64,000 nucleotides of DNA from Adiantum capillus-veneris (GCA_014529385.2 CM043958.1:118665018-118729017), one strand, 5' to 3'. Positions 21,107-32,026 are shown, counted from the stretch's first letter. The notes: a model not told the origin generated them from the letters alone. Program-made: numbers and translations.

Positions 21107-23442
21107 TTAACCTATTTCCTGTAGAATTTCTAGAATGGCCTCAGCACTTGCATCCAATGGTTCCTTAATTTCTTCTTCCTCTGGATCCTTGGCATTGACT
21201 TTCTCTGTGTTATTCACACTTGCCCACCTTCTAAGATCAAGGTCTTCTTCCACTATGGAATGGCAAAGAGACTCCAATTGTGTCACTTCATCACTACTAC
21301 ATGCAACTGATATCACCTTTCTCTATTGTTGTAGTGCCTCTTTAGTCCCATAGCCTAATGAGAAGATGTCTATTACTTGATCATCTTCTTTGAGACAGAT
21401 GCACTTGATTGCATGACGTTCAAAAAAGAATTTGGCTGTGGTCACAGCATCATACTCGTCGTCATTGATGCAGAGAGTATGCATTGGCTCCAACTGTGAC
21501 TCTTTAACACTAGAGTAGTTAGTGTACTGCTCTCCTTGATTGAAAAATGCCCAAACCCCAAAAATTACTTCACGAAGAGCACATGTTTGGATGGTCTCTA
21601 ATCCCATTAAGGAGATCAAAGGTAGAACGTGCATTTCATACCATTTAGCTTTTTCACAAATTTCCTTCTCTAGGGAAGCAGCATGCTGATACTTGACTAA
21701 GCCGGCAATTAAAAACTCTAATGGTTGATGTGTTACCCCACATACTCCATCAATTACTTTACCAAATTGGGTAGCACTCCAACCACTAGATGTAAGACTT
21801 TTGTGTGTTGTATCTACGATGCAAACACGAACACGAGTTTTAGAGCTATTCTCACTGCAGAGAAACTCAATGCCTTCCAAATTCTTTCCAACACACGTGA
21901 TTGTCCATGGTAAAATGAATTGCAAACTAGAAGTGCCATTCTTTTTTGCAATGATCCACTGCACCTATCCTCTAGCGATCTCAGGAATTGGCTCTTTCTC
22001 CTTTCCTTTTTGTAGTAGGAGATTTAGCCATTGCGTACAACTCGTGAAGAGAGATTTGTAAATCTCATCTGTAATGTTATAATGAGACTTAAATTTATCC
22101 CATGAAGTAACTGCTATTGCTGATGGATCTATCTCTTTAAATGCCATCAACATTTGAGGCTCAAAAACCCTAGTCTGCTTTAAGTTCGTTGCACATCCAG
22201 TGAGGTCGAGCATGCCCACTTGATGTGTTTGCTTCACTAAGCAGATCTTCTCATCTGTAAGCTCCTGTTGTAGTAGCTTGACATCATTATCTTCTAAACC
22301 ATTTAGGCATCTAAAGGTTGTTATGCTTGGTTGTCGCCCACGAGCAGTTGATGTCTGATGCTTCTCCAAGATGTTTATACACTGATCATAGATTTCATCA
22401 TCGTACATGACCATGTGTGCTTCTTTGTTTGCAAGTGATTTATGGTTGAACACGATGTTCACCATATTTACAAAGGCTTCAAAATAAAGAAAAGAAACTT
22501 AGCTTTATTTCAAGACATATTTGTAACAAAAACAATCATAGGGAAGTGGAACTTACATCCCAAGCTGCTCGACTCGGATGACCAGTCGGAACACTTGCCT
22601 TGGGTTTTGTTGGTTTAGAATATGCAAGCCATTGACTACGGCCATGCTTCAAGACCTCCACATAAGGCTGGTGTTTCATTGCTATTATTCTCTCCATGTT
22701 CTCCATTTTGTAAATTCGAACAGCAACCTCTTTCGGAGCATCTACCACTATCCTTGCAGTTCTAAACCTGTAGAACTCTTTTCTCAAAGCATACTTAGTG
22801 CTTTTGTTACGCAAAAAAGCTCTAGCCGCTATGATGGAATGCTGACCAGCTAGAATCCAGTAGTGATATGTTGATAGCTTGTCTCCATGCACTGCAGCTG
22901 TTTGTAAAGGCATTTTTGTAATTGGGTTATACGGCATCAAGTCTGTTGCATTGGAGACTGGCCTAGAGTGCCCTGCAAATTTCTTCAAGAGATATTTCAC
23001 ATACACATCTGGCAATGGTCTGCATTTATAGCCATCTGGTGCAAGGTTTCATTTCTCAACTGGGATCAATTGGATAAATTGTACACCAAATTTAAAATAT
23101 TGTGAAATTCCAATGTATCCATCTAGCCCACTCTTAGAAGGTTTGGCAACTTCTTTATCAAGATCTTTTTCTTTGGGCTGTATAATAGAGTCCACAATAG
23201 CTAAGGATGTTGAGTACACAACCACTTCCACTGAGGGGGTTCCAACTGCTAGGGTTGCAAGTCCACTAAAATCTCCTGCTTCTTGAGTCTGTAAGGGTAT
23301 AACTGAAAGATTTTCTTCGACCACATTTCCACTATTTTCTCCAAGTGAGGGAGTCTGACTCTCCTTGAGCGTCTTAGATTGATTTGCTATACGTGTGTCT
23401 TCATTCTTTCTCTTCTTATTCTTCTTTATGCTGCTCAATTTA
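21107..23442 (-). pseudogene. ParB/sulfiredoxin-fold-like protein gene with three isolated in-frame stops
   Basis: Minus strand. A lysine-rich start (KKNKKRKNED, NLS-like) and a Ser/Thr-rich linker lead to FKFGVQFIQLIPVEK, a TGA at 23049-23051, then NLAPDGYKCRPLPDVYVKYL and STYHYWILAGQHSIIAARAF. The layout (I-P, G-Y-K-x-R, then G-Q-H-S-x-x-A-A) resembles the ParB/Srx fold, with GQHS in place of the usual GxHR. A GT-AG intron of 80 bases (22477-22556) follows, and one base is needed to keep frame across it. The downstream exon is open to 21107 except for TAG at 21965-21967 and 21323-21325; all four stretches share one frame apart from the intron. The tail is acidic (KDPEEEEIKEPLDASAEAIL). The gypsy LTR at 23443 cuts off the 5' end. 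Function unknown. Confidence 0.6.
22477..22556 (-). other. Intron of the ParB-like gene
   Basis: Read on the minus strand, GTAAGTTCC follows the AAWD codons and a pyrimidine-rich ctttattttgaag precedes the next exon, giving 80 bases with GT-AG ends. Canonical removal leaves the downstream frame one base off. An extra G at the junction would give ..WDAFVNMV.., so one base was probably lost at the donor. Confidence 0.6.
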
Positions 23443-25046
23443 TGTCATAATAATCAATATCTAATTCTCCTAAATGATTTTCTCATATTAAACTGATCAT
23501 TTAATGTGGGGAAGTGTCAGGGGAGAAAAAGCTAGAATATTGGTTAAGCTAGCAGACCGGCCACAGTAGGGATCCAAAGGAGGGAAAATAGGGATCCAAA
23601 GGGGGGCCCATCTGCAAAAGATCCATGTGCAACAATGGGCTAAAAAGACCCTAAGGTTCAGCCCATTAAGACTTCCAAAATGCTAAGGTTCCAAAATTCA
23701 AAGGTTGTGTCCAAAGGGTTAAAGCTTAGGGGGAATTGGATGCTTTGTGTGCTCTCCAAAGTCAACACACATCCCTACACATGAGGGGGCGAGACCTAAA
23801 GGTGAGGGATGAGAGAGAAATCCACACACACACACACACACACAAGCCCCCTTTACACAAAGGGAATGAGGGACACATGTCAGCTCCCTAGGCCAGATGC
23901 CCACAAGGTATGCCCAATTTCTATTGGATGACCCTTGAAGTGGACCAATGAGAATTAGGCTAGAGTAAATTTAGCCTAATTAATTTTAAAACACTTAATA
24001 AAAAGAACCAATGAAAATTAAGTCTCTTGGATGATTATTGGACAGCCTGAGAAGGGGTCCAATAGGAATTGAGCAGCCCAATGGGCTACTTAATTCCTAT
24101 TGGTCAGAATGGGGAAAGGTCCAATGGGGATTTAATTCATTTAAATCAATTAAGTTTAATTGATTAAGCTCTCACAAAAGGGGAAAGGGAGACACATGTC
24201 AGAATGCTATCACTTATGCTGCTTAATAGCCATTGGCTGAGCTTGGCATTGTCCAATAGGGAGCCTGCAAGAGCAAATAGCAAGGGGGCTCGCCCAAGAG
24301 AGAGAGGGGGCTGATTTTTGCAAGGAATTATCACACACACACTCACACAATCTCATGTGTTAAGAAAGAGAAGACTATCTCTTCCCAAGATTTAATGGAG
24401 AACTCATCACCTACTCCAAGCTTGTGAGATAGAAGCCTACATCAACACACTCTTGGCTTGTGGATGCAAATCCAACCAAGAGCCAAGCTTCAATGCATGC
24501 GCATTTTGTCTACCAAGCTAATTACTAAGCTAAAGCTATGCTAATATGAGTGATTATGTGAGGGGATGTACATCTTTCTCATAAGATACTCCTTCTTCCT
24601 CTCAATCTACTCTCATACCCTGCTAGCTCTCAGCATCTTCGAAGGTGTGTGAGGTCTTGGATCTGAGAACGGGGATAATTCAAGTTGTGTTTGCTAAGTG
24701 TTTTGCTTAGTGCATGAAGCTTTCATCTTCATTGCACTAGCTACTCTTGAAGGAACACAAAGGATTGTATTGTACAATGTCTCTCTTGATGGGAGAAACC
24801 ATAATACAAAGCGTTTTGGAGGGGCGACCGGCTCCATGCAAATCCGGTCCTCAACTATTGTCAATAGCTTAATTTCTCTCTCTTTTGAAAGTATTGTTGA
24901 TGCTATCTAACTAGGTGTTATGCTTTTTGTTGCTCTCTCCACCCAAGCACTCTTGTAATTCTCATTAGGAATCTATTCTAATGAAATGCCCACTATGTCA
25001 TGATAATTTCCGCTACACATAAGTTTTTAGGCCATTAAATGTTACA
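23443..25046 (+). repeat. Gypsy LTR 3, complete
   Basis: This 1,604-base LTR of the same family as 3084-4725 begins TGTCATAATAATCAATATCT and ends ..ccattaaatgttaca, with TG/CA ends. It is inserted in the 5' coding part of the ParB-like gene and is followed by a perfect primer binding site. Internal open frames (23719-23904, 24164-24346, 24698-24910) are parts of the LTR. Confidence 0.9.
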
Positions 25047-25047
25047 T

Positions 25048-25059
25048 TGGTATCAGAGC
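25048..25059 (+). other. Primer binding site, initiator Met tRNA type
   Basis: TGGTATCAGAGC starts two bases after the LTR end and is the standard site of plant LTR retrotransposons primed by initiator Met tRNA. About 100 bases of gypsy leader (aaggtttctcttttcttgct) follow, matching 4740-4860, and are then cut by the CACTA end at 25162. Confidence 0.9.
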
Positions 25060-25189
25060 ACAAGGTTTCTCTTTTCTTGCTCAAGAAGGGAGGTCCTCAA
25101 GCTAGCTAAAAATGGTTGGTATTATTAATTGCCTGTGAGTAAGTAGAATAGGGATTTTTCACACTACAACACTAAATGAAGATATCGAC

Positions 25190-25330
25190 CCATCTATATC
25201 GACGGCCATGCTTTTCCACGCGTATATCGACGACATTAGCGAGCGTCGCTATATGCGTCGCTATACGCGTCACAGCGTGCGTCGATATACGCGTGGAAAG
25301 GCTTTATTTGCCATGCGTATAGCGACGCAA
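25190..25330. repeat. Left subterminal repeats of CACTA 1
   Basis: Clustered motifs of the form tatcgacgg, gcgtcgctatatgcgtcgct, atacgcgt and gcgtcgatatacgcgtgg. The same motifs appear in the right subterminal region at 32027-32160. In CACTA elements such repeats bind the accessory transposase protein. Confidence 0.8.
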
Positions 25331-25437
25331 AAAAAATTGGGAAAAAAAAGCAAAACCCGCACGTAGGGGCCATTTTCGCCTGCTCGGGTCTTGGCCAAAA
25401 CCTGCTGCGCAGGTATTATGTCCATCTCCACCCTCCC

Positions 25438-25439
25438 CA

Positions 25440-25485
<46 letters not shown>

Positions 25486-25511
25486 CTCTACATCGTGTGT
25501 GTGTGTGTGTA

Positions 25512-25564
<53 letters not shown>

Positions 25565-25625
25565 AGTGTGTGTTTGTGTCTGTGTGTGTGTGTAGGAAAG
25601 AGAGAGAGAGAGAGGTGTGTGTAGG

Positions 25626-25674
<49 letters not shown>

Positions 25675-25695
25675 GTGTGTGTGTGTGTGTGTGTA

Positions 25696-25751
<56 letters not shown>
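25438..25751. repeat. Compound (CT)n, (GT)n and (GA)n microsatellites
   Basis: A (CT) run at about 25440-25483 is followed by (GT) and (GA) runs that alternate four times, separated by gtgtgtaggaaagaga. The open frames across it are repeat translations. The near-identical tgtgtaggaaagaga junctions suggest that the compound unit itself was duplicated. Confidence 0.9.
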
Positions 25752-25753
<2 letters not shown>

Positions 25754-26181
25754 AATGTATGCTTAGGAAATTAAAACTAAAGAAAAAAAATTAAAGAGAT
25801 AAATGAAATGAAATGTTATATTAACGTCTTCGAAAGGCCAAAGTGACCTATGGGACATGAGACAAGAAAGTTACAATGTGATGGATCTGATACAAAGTCA
25901 GAGTAAGAAGATGACAAAATAAAATATTATGGAATCCTAAACTGTTGGGTGTGGACTAAACGGCTAAACGAGCTAGTTGGGACAGGTAGATCTCCTCCAT
26001 GGTCAGTACTCTGACCGGATGTTGTGCATGTCGAGCCAAAGTGACCTAGCTAGATCCTCTGATGCACCCTCTGTCGATGTTGTGTAGTCCTCCGCAGTCG
26101 TGGGCGTCTAGATCTCCCTAGATCAGTCGCTCGTTCGATCATTAGAGAGATAGAGAAGTAGAGAGCGAGAGAGAGAGAGGT

Positions 26182-26185
<4 letters not shown>
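25752..26185. other. Interior of CACTA 1, no gene seen
   Basis: AT-rich to mixed sequence with no coding match. A 112-residue minus-strand frame near 26050-26388 is mostly microsatellite. Confidence 0.4.

Positions 26186-26272
<87 letters not shown>
26186..26272. repeat. (GA)n microsatellite
   Basis: An uninterrupted GA run of about 87 bases. A run of about the same length lies just beyond the other side of the inverted LTR, at 27921-28007. Confidence 0.95.
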
Positions 26273-26275
<3 letters not shown>

Positions 26276-26326
26276 GAAATAAAGAGATAGAGAAAGAGAG
26301 TTATATATATATATAGAGAGAGAGAG

Positions 26327-27914
26327 TGTAACATTTCATGGCCTAATAACTTATGTGTAGCGGAAATTAGCATGAACATAGTGGGCATTTCATTAGAATA
26401 AATTCCTAATGAGAATTACAAGAGTGCTTGGGTGGAAGGAGCAACAAAAAGCATAACACCTAGTTAGATAGCATCAACAATACTTTCAAAAGAGAGAGAA
26501 ATTAAGCTATTGACAATAGTTGAGGACCGGATTTGCATGGAGCCGGTCCCCCCTCCAAAAGGCTTTGTATTATGGTTTCTCCCATCAAGAGAGACATTGT
26601 ACAATACAATTCTTTGTGTTCCTTCAAGACTAGTTAGTGCAATGAAGATGGAAGCTTCATGCACTAAGCAAAACACTTAACAACACAACTTGAATTATCC
26701 CCGTTCTCAGACCCAAGACCTCACACACCTTCGAAGATGGTGAGAGCTAGCAAGGTATGAGAGTAGATTGAGAGGAAGAAGGAGTATCTTACGAGAAAGA
26801 TGTACATCTCCTCACATAATCACTCATATTAGCTTAGCTTAGCTTAGTAATTAGCTTGGTAGAGAAGATGAGCATGCATTGAAGCTTGGCTCTTGGTTGG
26901 ATTTGCATCCACATACCAAGAGAGTGTTGATGTAGGCTTCTATCTCACAAGCTTGGAGTAGGTGATGAGCTCTCCATTAAAGCTTGGGAGGAGATAGAGT
27001 ATTCTTTCTTCACACATGGTCAAGTGTGAGTGTGTGTGTGATAATGCCAAGCAAAAATCAGTCCCCCTCTCTCTCTTGGGCGAGCCCTTACTGCTAAACT
27101 GGTCTGGCTTTTGCCTCATTGGACCTCCCCAAGTCAAGCCAATAGAGAATAAGCAGCATAAGTGATAGCCTTCTGACATGTGTACCCCTTTCCCCTTTTG
27201 TGATAACTTTAGGTAATTAAATAATTAAACTAAACTCTCATTGGACCCCTTTGCCTCCTGGCCAATAGAAATCAGGCAAGCCATTGGGCTCTTGAATGCT
27301 CATTGGACCCCTTGGGAGACTGCCCAATAGTCTTCTAGGAGACTTAATTCTCATTGGTTTCTTTTATTAAATGTTTTTAAATTAATTAAACTAGATGTAC
27401 TCTAGTCTAAATCTCATTGGTCCACCTCCAAGGCCATCCAATAGGAATTGGGCACACCTTGTGGGCATCTGGCCTAGGGAGCTGACATGTGTCCCTAATT
27501 CCCTTTGTGTAAAGGGAGCCTGTGTGTGTGTGTGTGGCTTTCTCTCTCATCCCCTAGAAAAAGGGCTCGCCCCGTCCCATGTAGGGATGTGCAAAGACTT
27601 TTAGGGCACACACAAAGCATCCAATTTTCCCTAGGGTTGACCTTTGGACACAACCTTTGAATTTTGGAGCCTTAGCATTTTGGAAGTCTTAATGGGCTGA
27701 ACCGTAGGGACTTTTTAGCCCATTGTTGCACATGGCTCTTTTGCAGATGCCCCCCCCCCTTTGGATCCCTATTTTCCCTCCTTTGGATCCCTACTGTGGT
27801 CGGTCTGTTAGCTTAACCAATATTCTAGCTTTTTCTCCCCTGGCACTTCCCCACATTAAATGATCAGTTTAATATGAGAAAATCATTTAGGAGAATTAGA
27901 TATTGATTATTATG

Positions 27915-27917
<3 letters not shown>
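26327..27917 (-). repeat. Gypsy LTR 4, inverted, solo
   Basis: On the plus strand it begins tgtaacatttcatggcctaa and ends ..gattattatgaca, the exact inverted arrangement of LTR 3, so it is a complete 1,591-base LTR on the minus strand. No primer binding site or coding part accompanies it. It lies inside CACTA 1 between two GA microsatellites. A clean target duplication is not visible (gagag left, cacag right). Open frames inside (26464-26676, 26940-27179, 27395-27604) are LTR sequence. Confidence 0.85.

Positions 27918-27920
<3 letters not shown>

Positions 27921-28007
<87 letters not shown>
27921..28007. repeat. (AG)n microsatellite
   Basis: An uninterrupted AG run of about 87 bases just after LTR 4, followed to 28205 by impure agagatag and gagcgaga units. 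Confidence 0.95.
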
Positions 28008-28010
<3 letters not shown>

Positions 28011-28309
28011 GGAAGTGGAGCTCCAAGAGTTATGGCAGAGAAATAGGAAAATAGAGAAATAGAGAGAGATAGGAAAATAGAGAAAGAGAGATAGCGAGAG
28101 CGAGAGCGAGAGAGAGAGAGAGAGAAAGAGAGATAGCGAGAGAGAGATCGAGAGAGAAAGAGAGATAGTGAGAGCGAGATCGAGAGAGAAAGAACGAGAG
28201 ATAGGGTACGTAGACAGAGAAGAAACTATGGAACTAAAAGAGGCAAAGGGGTTTTTCCTACTACATGCATTGCCATGTACACCTGGGAGTGCACGTATGT
28301 GTCTACCCA

Positions 28310-28430
28310 TATAGGATTTGACCAATAAAGACGAGATTTTGACCCGGTGGTCCTGATCTCCGTACACCTCTAGACCGAGGTGTACGAAGATTGGGCAAGA
28401 CTAGAGAATGCGAGGTAGTTTACATTGTGA
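28310..28430 (-). repeat. Unit shared with the 5' region of CACTA 2
   Basis: The reverse complement of this stretch (ctcacattctctag, gatcttcgtacacctcggtc, tagaggtgtacggagatca, aatctcgtctttattggtca) matches the three tandem units at 42205-42865. In both CACTA elements it lies upstream of the transposase and in the same relative orientation, so it is probably part of their shared 5' noncoding region. Confidence 0.7.
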
Positions 28431-28433
28431 GGA

Positions 28434-28434
<1 letters not shown>

Positions 28435-28469
<35 letters not shown>
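28435..28469. repeat. (TA)n microsatellite
   Basis: A pure TA run of about 35 bases. Confidence 0.95.
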
Positions 28470-28473
<4 letters not shown>

Positions 28474-28719
28474 CAACATTCATAATCATTTTAGATGGCA
28501 ACGTCATCAACTAACATGGAGTAAAATATTGCATGCTCGTGCACGCTCTGCAAGTATCAAATCTTGCACAAGTGTAGGATATGTAATGAGCATGTGCACA
28601 AGTACTGAGAGTTTGCTTGAGAAACCGTACAGAATCTCCGATACGACTCCTACAGAACGGGCATTGATTTCCGCGACATAGCACCTACATCTGAGAGAGA
28701 GAGAGAAAAAAGATTATGC
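28470..28719. other. Noncoding or intronic sequence before the transposase
   Basis: I see no coding match. It lies between the TA run and the first TNP2-like codons. Confidence 0.35.
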
Positions 28720-30036
28720 GTGAAGTATCTACCCACGAGCTGCCTAACTATTCAAATGCACTTGCTCGTCCATGTAGTAGATGAGGTTGCAGTGGCAGGT
28801 ACAGTCCACAGCCGTTGGATGTTCTTTCTAGAGCGGTTCATGAAAACACTTAAGGGTTTTGTTTGCCAAAAAGCGCGTCCAGAGGGGAGCATGGCAGAAG
28901 GATGGCTGGTGCAAGATTCTCTTGTATTGACGATCGAATTTCTATCCGTTTCTGACCCAGAAATGCCTCGACTGTGGAGCGATGAGGAGGATGCAAGACT
29001 GGTGGGAGAGGAGCCGCAAGGGCAAGGGGTGCCGAAGAAAATGAACCTAGCCATGCGAGAAAAGATCATGAAGTTCTGTATACTAAATTGAGTACCGATG
29101 CAAAAATGGCTTGAAAGGTACGAAGAAGAGAAAGAGAGATGCAATCTAGAGCGACAGGATTTCAGGCGAAGTAGAACGACTAGAGGCTTACCCTTGCCAG
29201 ACTATCTCGCTCCTCTACCTGAATTCCCTACAATGGCATGGTTGGACAAGACAGTGAGAGCAGCTCGACAGATTGGAGAACCCATATGTCTAGAAGAGGA
29301 AGAGCTGGCTATTGGATGTGATTGGAAGTATCATACATACATGGCACTGTGGTCGCATGGAAAGCATTTCAGAACACAACAAATTGAGAGCAAAAGAAAC
29401 ACGTTTGACAGTGGGGTAATGGTTAGTTTCATGCAAAAGAGAAGGGCCAGTGCTAGAGACACGAATGAGAGAACTAGCAACCTGGATTACTGTGGTCTGG
29501 TGTCAGATATCCTGAAAGTAAGCTTCAGGCGGTTTGAGATGTTTTTGTTGGATGTGAAGTGGTTCAAGGTGATTACTTCTGGTCGCAATGCAACGGTACG
29601 GAGAGATGGAAACAAACTTGTGCAAATAGATTCTACAAAGACTTGGACAGATGCGAGGGACACATTTGCTCTCCCCGAACATTGCGAGCAAGTGGTCTTT
29701 GTACCGGACCCTCGAGAGCGACAATGGTGGTTTGTGGTTCAGGTTGCTCCAAGAAATAAACAAGTATTTGAAGGGCAAGATCTCCTGGAGGAAAGTCAGT
29801 CAGACGACGTCCATACTACTGTGACATTAGATGAGATGGACGAAGGTATGGCAGAGGAAGCTGACAGATATACGAGGGATGACGCAGACGAGTCAGAATT
29901 CACACTTGTAGATGAAGATGCAATGGATGAAGACAATCTGCCAGAACGAGTTGGGGCAGAGTTATGTTTGCAATTAGAGATAGACGATGATACGGTGCAA
30001 GATCTTATCGATGATGCCTCACTCGTCGAGGCCTAG
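28720..30036 (+). pseudogene. TNP2-type transposase C-terminal part (DUF4218 and DUF4216)
   Basis: The frame opens with IQMHLLVHVVDEVAVAGTVH, SRWMFFLERFMKTLKGFVCQ and KARPEGSMAEGWLVQDSLVL, the hallmark of DUF4218 in CACTA transposases. After a TGA at 29089-29091 the same frame continues for 314 codons. LDYCGLVSDILKVSFRRFEM, FLLDVKWFKVITSG and EHCEQVVFVPDPRERQWWFV match DUF4216. The end is strongly acidic (DDADESEFTLVDEDAMDEDN). The N-terminal zinc-binding and central RNase H-like parts are not present upstream, so this copy cannot catalyse transposition. The paralogue in CACTA 2 (37707-38342) has no stop at the equivalent of 29089. Confidence 0.85.
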
Positions 30037-30045
30037 GCCTGTAAG

Positions 30046-30134
30046 TGTTTGTGTGAAGACTTTAATTTAAAATTAAGCTTAAAGTTAATTTAAACAACTG
30101 TGTTCTGACGCTTTATTTTACTTTCTTTGTGCAG
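30046..30134 (+). other. Likely intron between the two CACTA genes
   Basis: GCCTGTAAGTG ten bases after the TAG at 30034-30036 is a good donor, and tttactttctttgtgcag at 30117-30134 is a good acceptor. Splicing would join the two coding parts into one transcript, as CACTA elements do when making several products by alternative splicing. Confidence 0.5.
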
Positions 30135-31350
30135 GACTTTAGTATGGCAGACAGGATTCCAAATCCCGCTTCCATGAGTGTAGATGCATTCATGGGCTTC
30201 GTTACACGGATGACTCCTGCTCAGATGGCAGAGGCTTCTCACTACTGGGTAGCCAGAGGCACGGGTACTACGCCTCCGGGATTCACACCCGAGGGTCCGA
30301 CGCCTAGGGGGTACGATGCCTTCTTCTCCCATCACGACCACTTCGACACCTAGGGGTGGGGCAGAGGCGGGTACGTCCTCATCTCCACAGCACAGGTGCA
30401 CTGGCCGATCTCGGCGATCGTTAGGTGGAGGTGGTGGTTGCTGTGGAGAAGGGTCCACAGATGCTTCGACCCCCGTCTTACCCAGGCACACCTCTCGACA
30501 CACCTCTTGGCACACCTCGGACACCTTGGGGGGCACACGATCCTAGTGCCTCCAAGCTCTATACTATATGGGTAGATGGTTCTATTGACATGGATAGAGT
30601 CGGGACTGAGATGCGATAGCGGATTCGCTAGCTCGTGGAGCTGCAGTTTTCGACCAGCATTTTGACGTCTTGGGATCAGCAAGAAAAGGAAAAAGTCACT
30701 TACATAGTGGAGACCATCCTGAGAGAGTACCAGCCTGCTCCGGGTTCTTCCGTTGTTCCGGCGCGGTGGATCAAGGGTGTTGCACGAGACACCATCAAAC
30801 ATCGACGAGATGCAGCTCGGAAGGCTTTCAGGACCGGCTCACCGAAGCCTTCGGGCATCCCACACAAGATGTGGCTGCAGATCAGGGAGGATGAGCGGAT
30901 AGCGACCACGCGGTTCAGATAGCAGCGTGAGGCCGCGCAGGTACGAAAGATGACTAGGGGGACATCTCACCTTGGCAGTGGAGGCTTCGACACCTTTCGC
31001 TATGAGTTTATGAGTTTCTAATCCAATCTTAACTATGGAATTTTTTAAAACGCGATGAATCATGTATTCTTATTACTTTGATTTTTGTATAAACGCAGAA
31101 TCTTGCGATGCATCGAGCTCCATCACACGAGGAGGAGTCAGATGGATGTCGCAGAGGTATCTATGAAGTACTAAATGATCTTGAAGCTTCGGGAGAGCTT
31201 GTAGACTCGGAGGCCTTACAGTCTCGCTGATCACTTGAGGTGAGACGTTAATATGTGTGAGTTGATTTAATTAAGTCAGTATATGTGAAGTAATATCAAT
31301 ATTAATTTTGTGATTTGTCCTATGTGCAGGTTGCGACGCCTAGTCATTAG
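30135..31350 (+). pseudogene. Second CACTA gene, TNPA-like (plant transposase, Ptta/En/Spm type)
   Basis: The first exon starts MADRIPNPASMSVDAFMGFV, 26 bases after the acceptor or with the ATG at 30144, and runs into a proline- and glycine-rich low-complexity part with frame breaks. At 30635-30922 a 95-residue frame reads VAREKV-like KEKVTYIVETILREYQPAPG, then ARWIKGVARDTIKHRRDAAR and PHKMWLQIREDE. The pattern of a short K-x-W helix, R-N-R..-K and P-x-x-W resembles the Ptta/En/Spm family that binds subterminal repeats. A later exon-like piece at 31100-31240 ends before GTGAGACG, with an acceptor ctatgtgcag at 31321-31330. The assignment rests on position and a weak motif. Confidence 0.4.
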
Positions 31351-31399
31351 TGGACCAGATTTCATGTATATGCTTTGTGAGACACAGACACGCTTTTGT

Positions 31400-31690
31400 G
31401 TCTCTTTTTTGTACAAACAGTTAGTGTTCAGACAGTTATTGTTTCCCATATGATTATGATTATTGTCATTGTCATTGTATAGACAGTTATTGTTTCTCTT
31501 TCTGGTTATGCTTATGGTTATTGTTAATTTTGTTTATGGTTATGGTTATCTGCATTATGGTTTTGATCAAAGTGGTTATAGCCGGTTATGGTTTTAAGTT
31601 ATGGTTATGCTTTTAAGTTATGGTTATGGTTCGTTATGGTTATGCTTTTGAGTTATGGTTATACTTTTAAGTTATAGCTATGATTTTCAG
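31400..31690. repeat. Degenerate TTATGG repeat
   Basis: Repeats of ttatggttatgg and ttttaagttatggttatgc fill about 290 bases. The unit is the reverse complement of the AACCATA repeat at 2525-2665. Confidence 0.8.
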
Positions 31691-31804
31691 TTGGTACGGT
31701 TGTCTTTCATTGGCCTTAAATCTCATGTGAGATCCTACATGGATAGCATGTAGGAGGCGTATACATGATATGGTTTTTTTTTGAAAAGTTTATGTAAAAA
31801 CGAT

Positions 31805-32012
31805 GGGAACTCTACCGAAATTTATGTGCGTGGGAGCATGGTTGATATTTTGGTGCTGCTCGCTTTCTTGGACAGAGGGCAGGAAGTCTGGCTGTGGCTG
31901 TGTCCATCTTTTAACTGGGCACAGGCCAGGCTACCTGCCCTCTGTCCAAGAAAGCGAGCAGCACCAAAATATCAACCATGCTCCCGCGCGCAGAAATTTC
32001 AGCAGAGTTCCC
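31805..32012 (+). ncRNA. Long hairpin (inverted repeat) in the 3' part of CACTA 1
   Basis: Left arm 31805-31883 and right arm 31934-32012 are inverted copies of 79 bases. The block gttgatattttggtgctgct at 31841-31860 is paired exactly with agcagcaccaaaatatcaac at 31958-31977. Toward the outer end the two clearest changes are A to G on the right arm opposite T on the left, so a plus-strand RNA would keep G:U pairs there. Outer segments gggaactct/agagttccc and gaaattt/aaatttc still pair. Inside, ctggctgtg can pair with cacaggccag, leaving a terminal loop of roughly thirty bases. It could yield small RNAs. No expression evidence is available. Confidence 0.75.
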
Positions 32013-32026
32013 TTTGTTTCTGCTAT

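Noticed and set aside
21107-23442. U-to-C RNA editing (known in fern organelles) as a way to remove the TAG/TGA codons
   Set aside because: That editing is organellar, and this DNA is nuclear by its transposon content. Deamination of methylated cytosine explains the same pattern. It was kept only as something an RNA-seq check would settle.
25391-25755. Open frames with ERERER and LSLSLS tracts
   Set aside because: They are products of GA/CT microsatellites. The same applies to 26050-26388, 27864-28367, 32408-32856, 36500-36793 and others.
23443-27917. LTR 3 and LTR 4 as the two LTRs of one element
   Set aside because: They are in opposite orientation, so they cannot be the LTRs of one retrotransposon.
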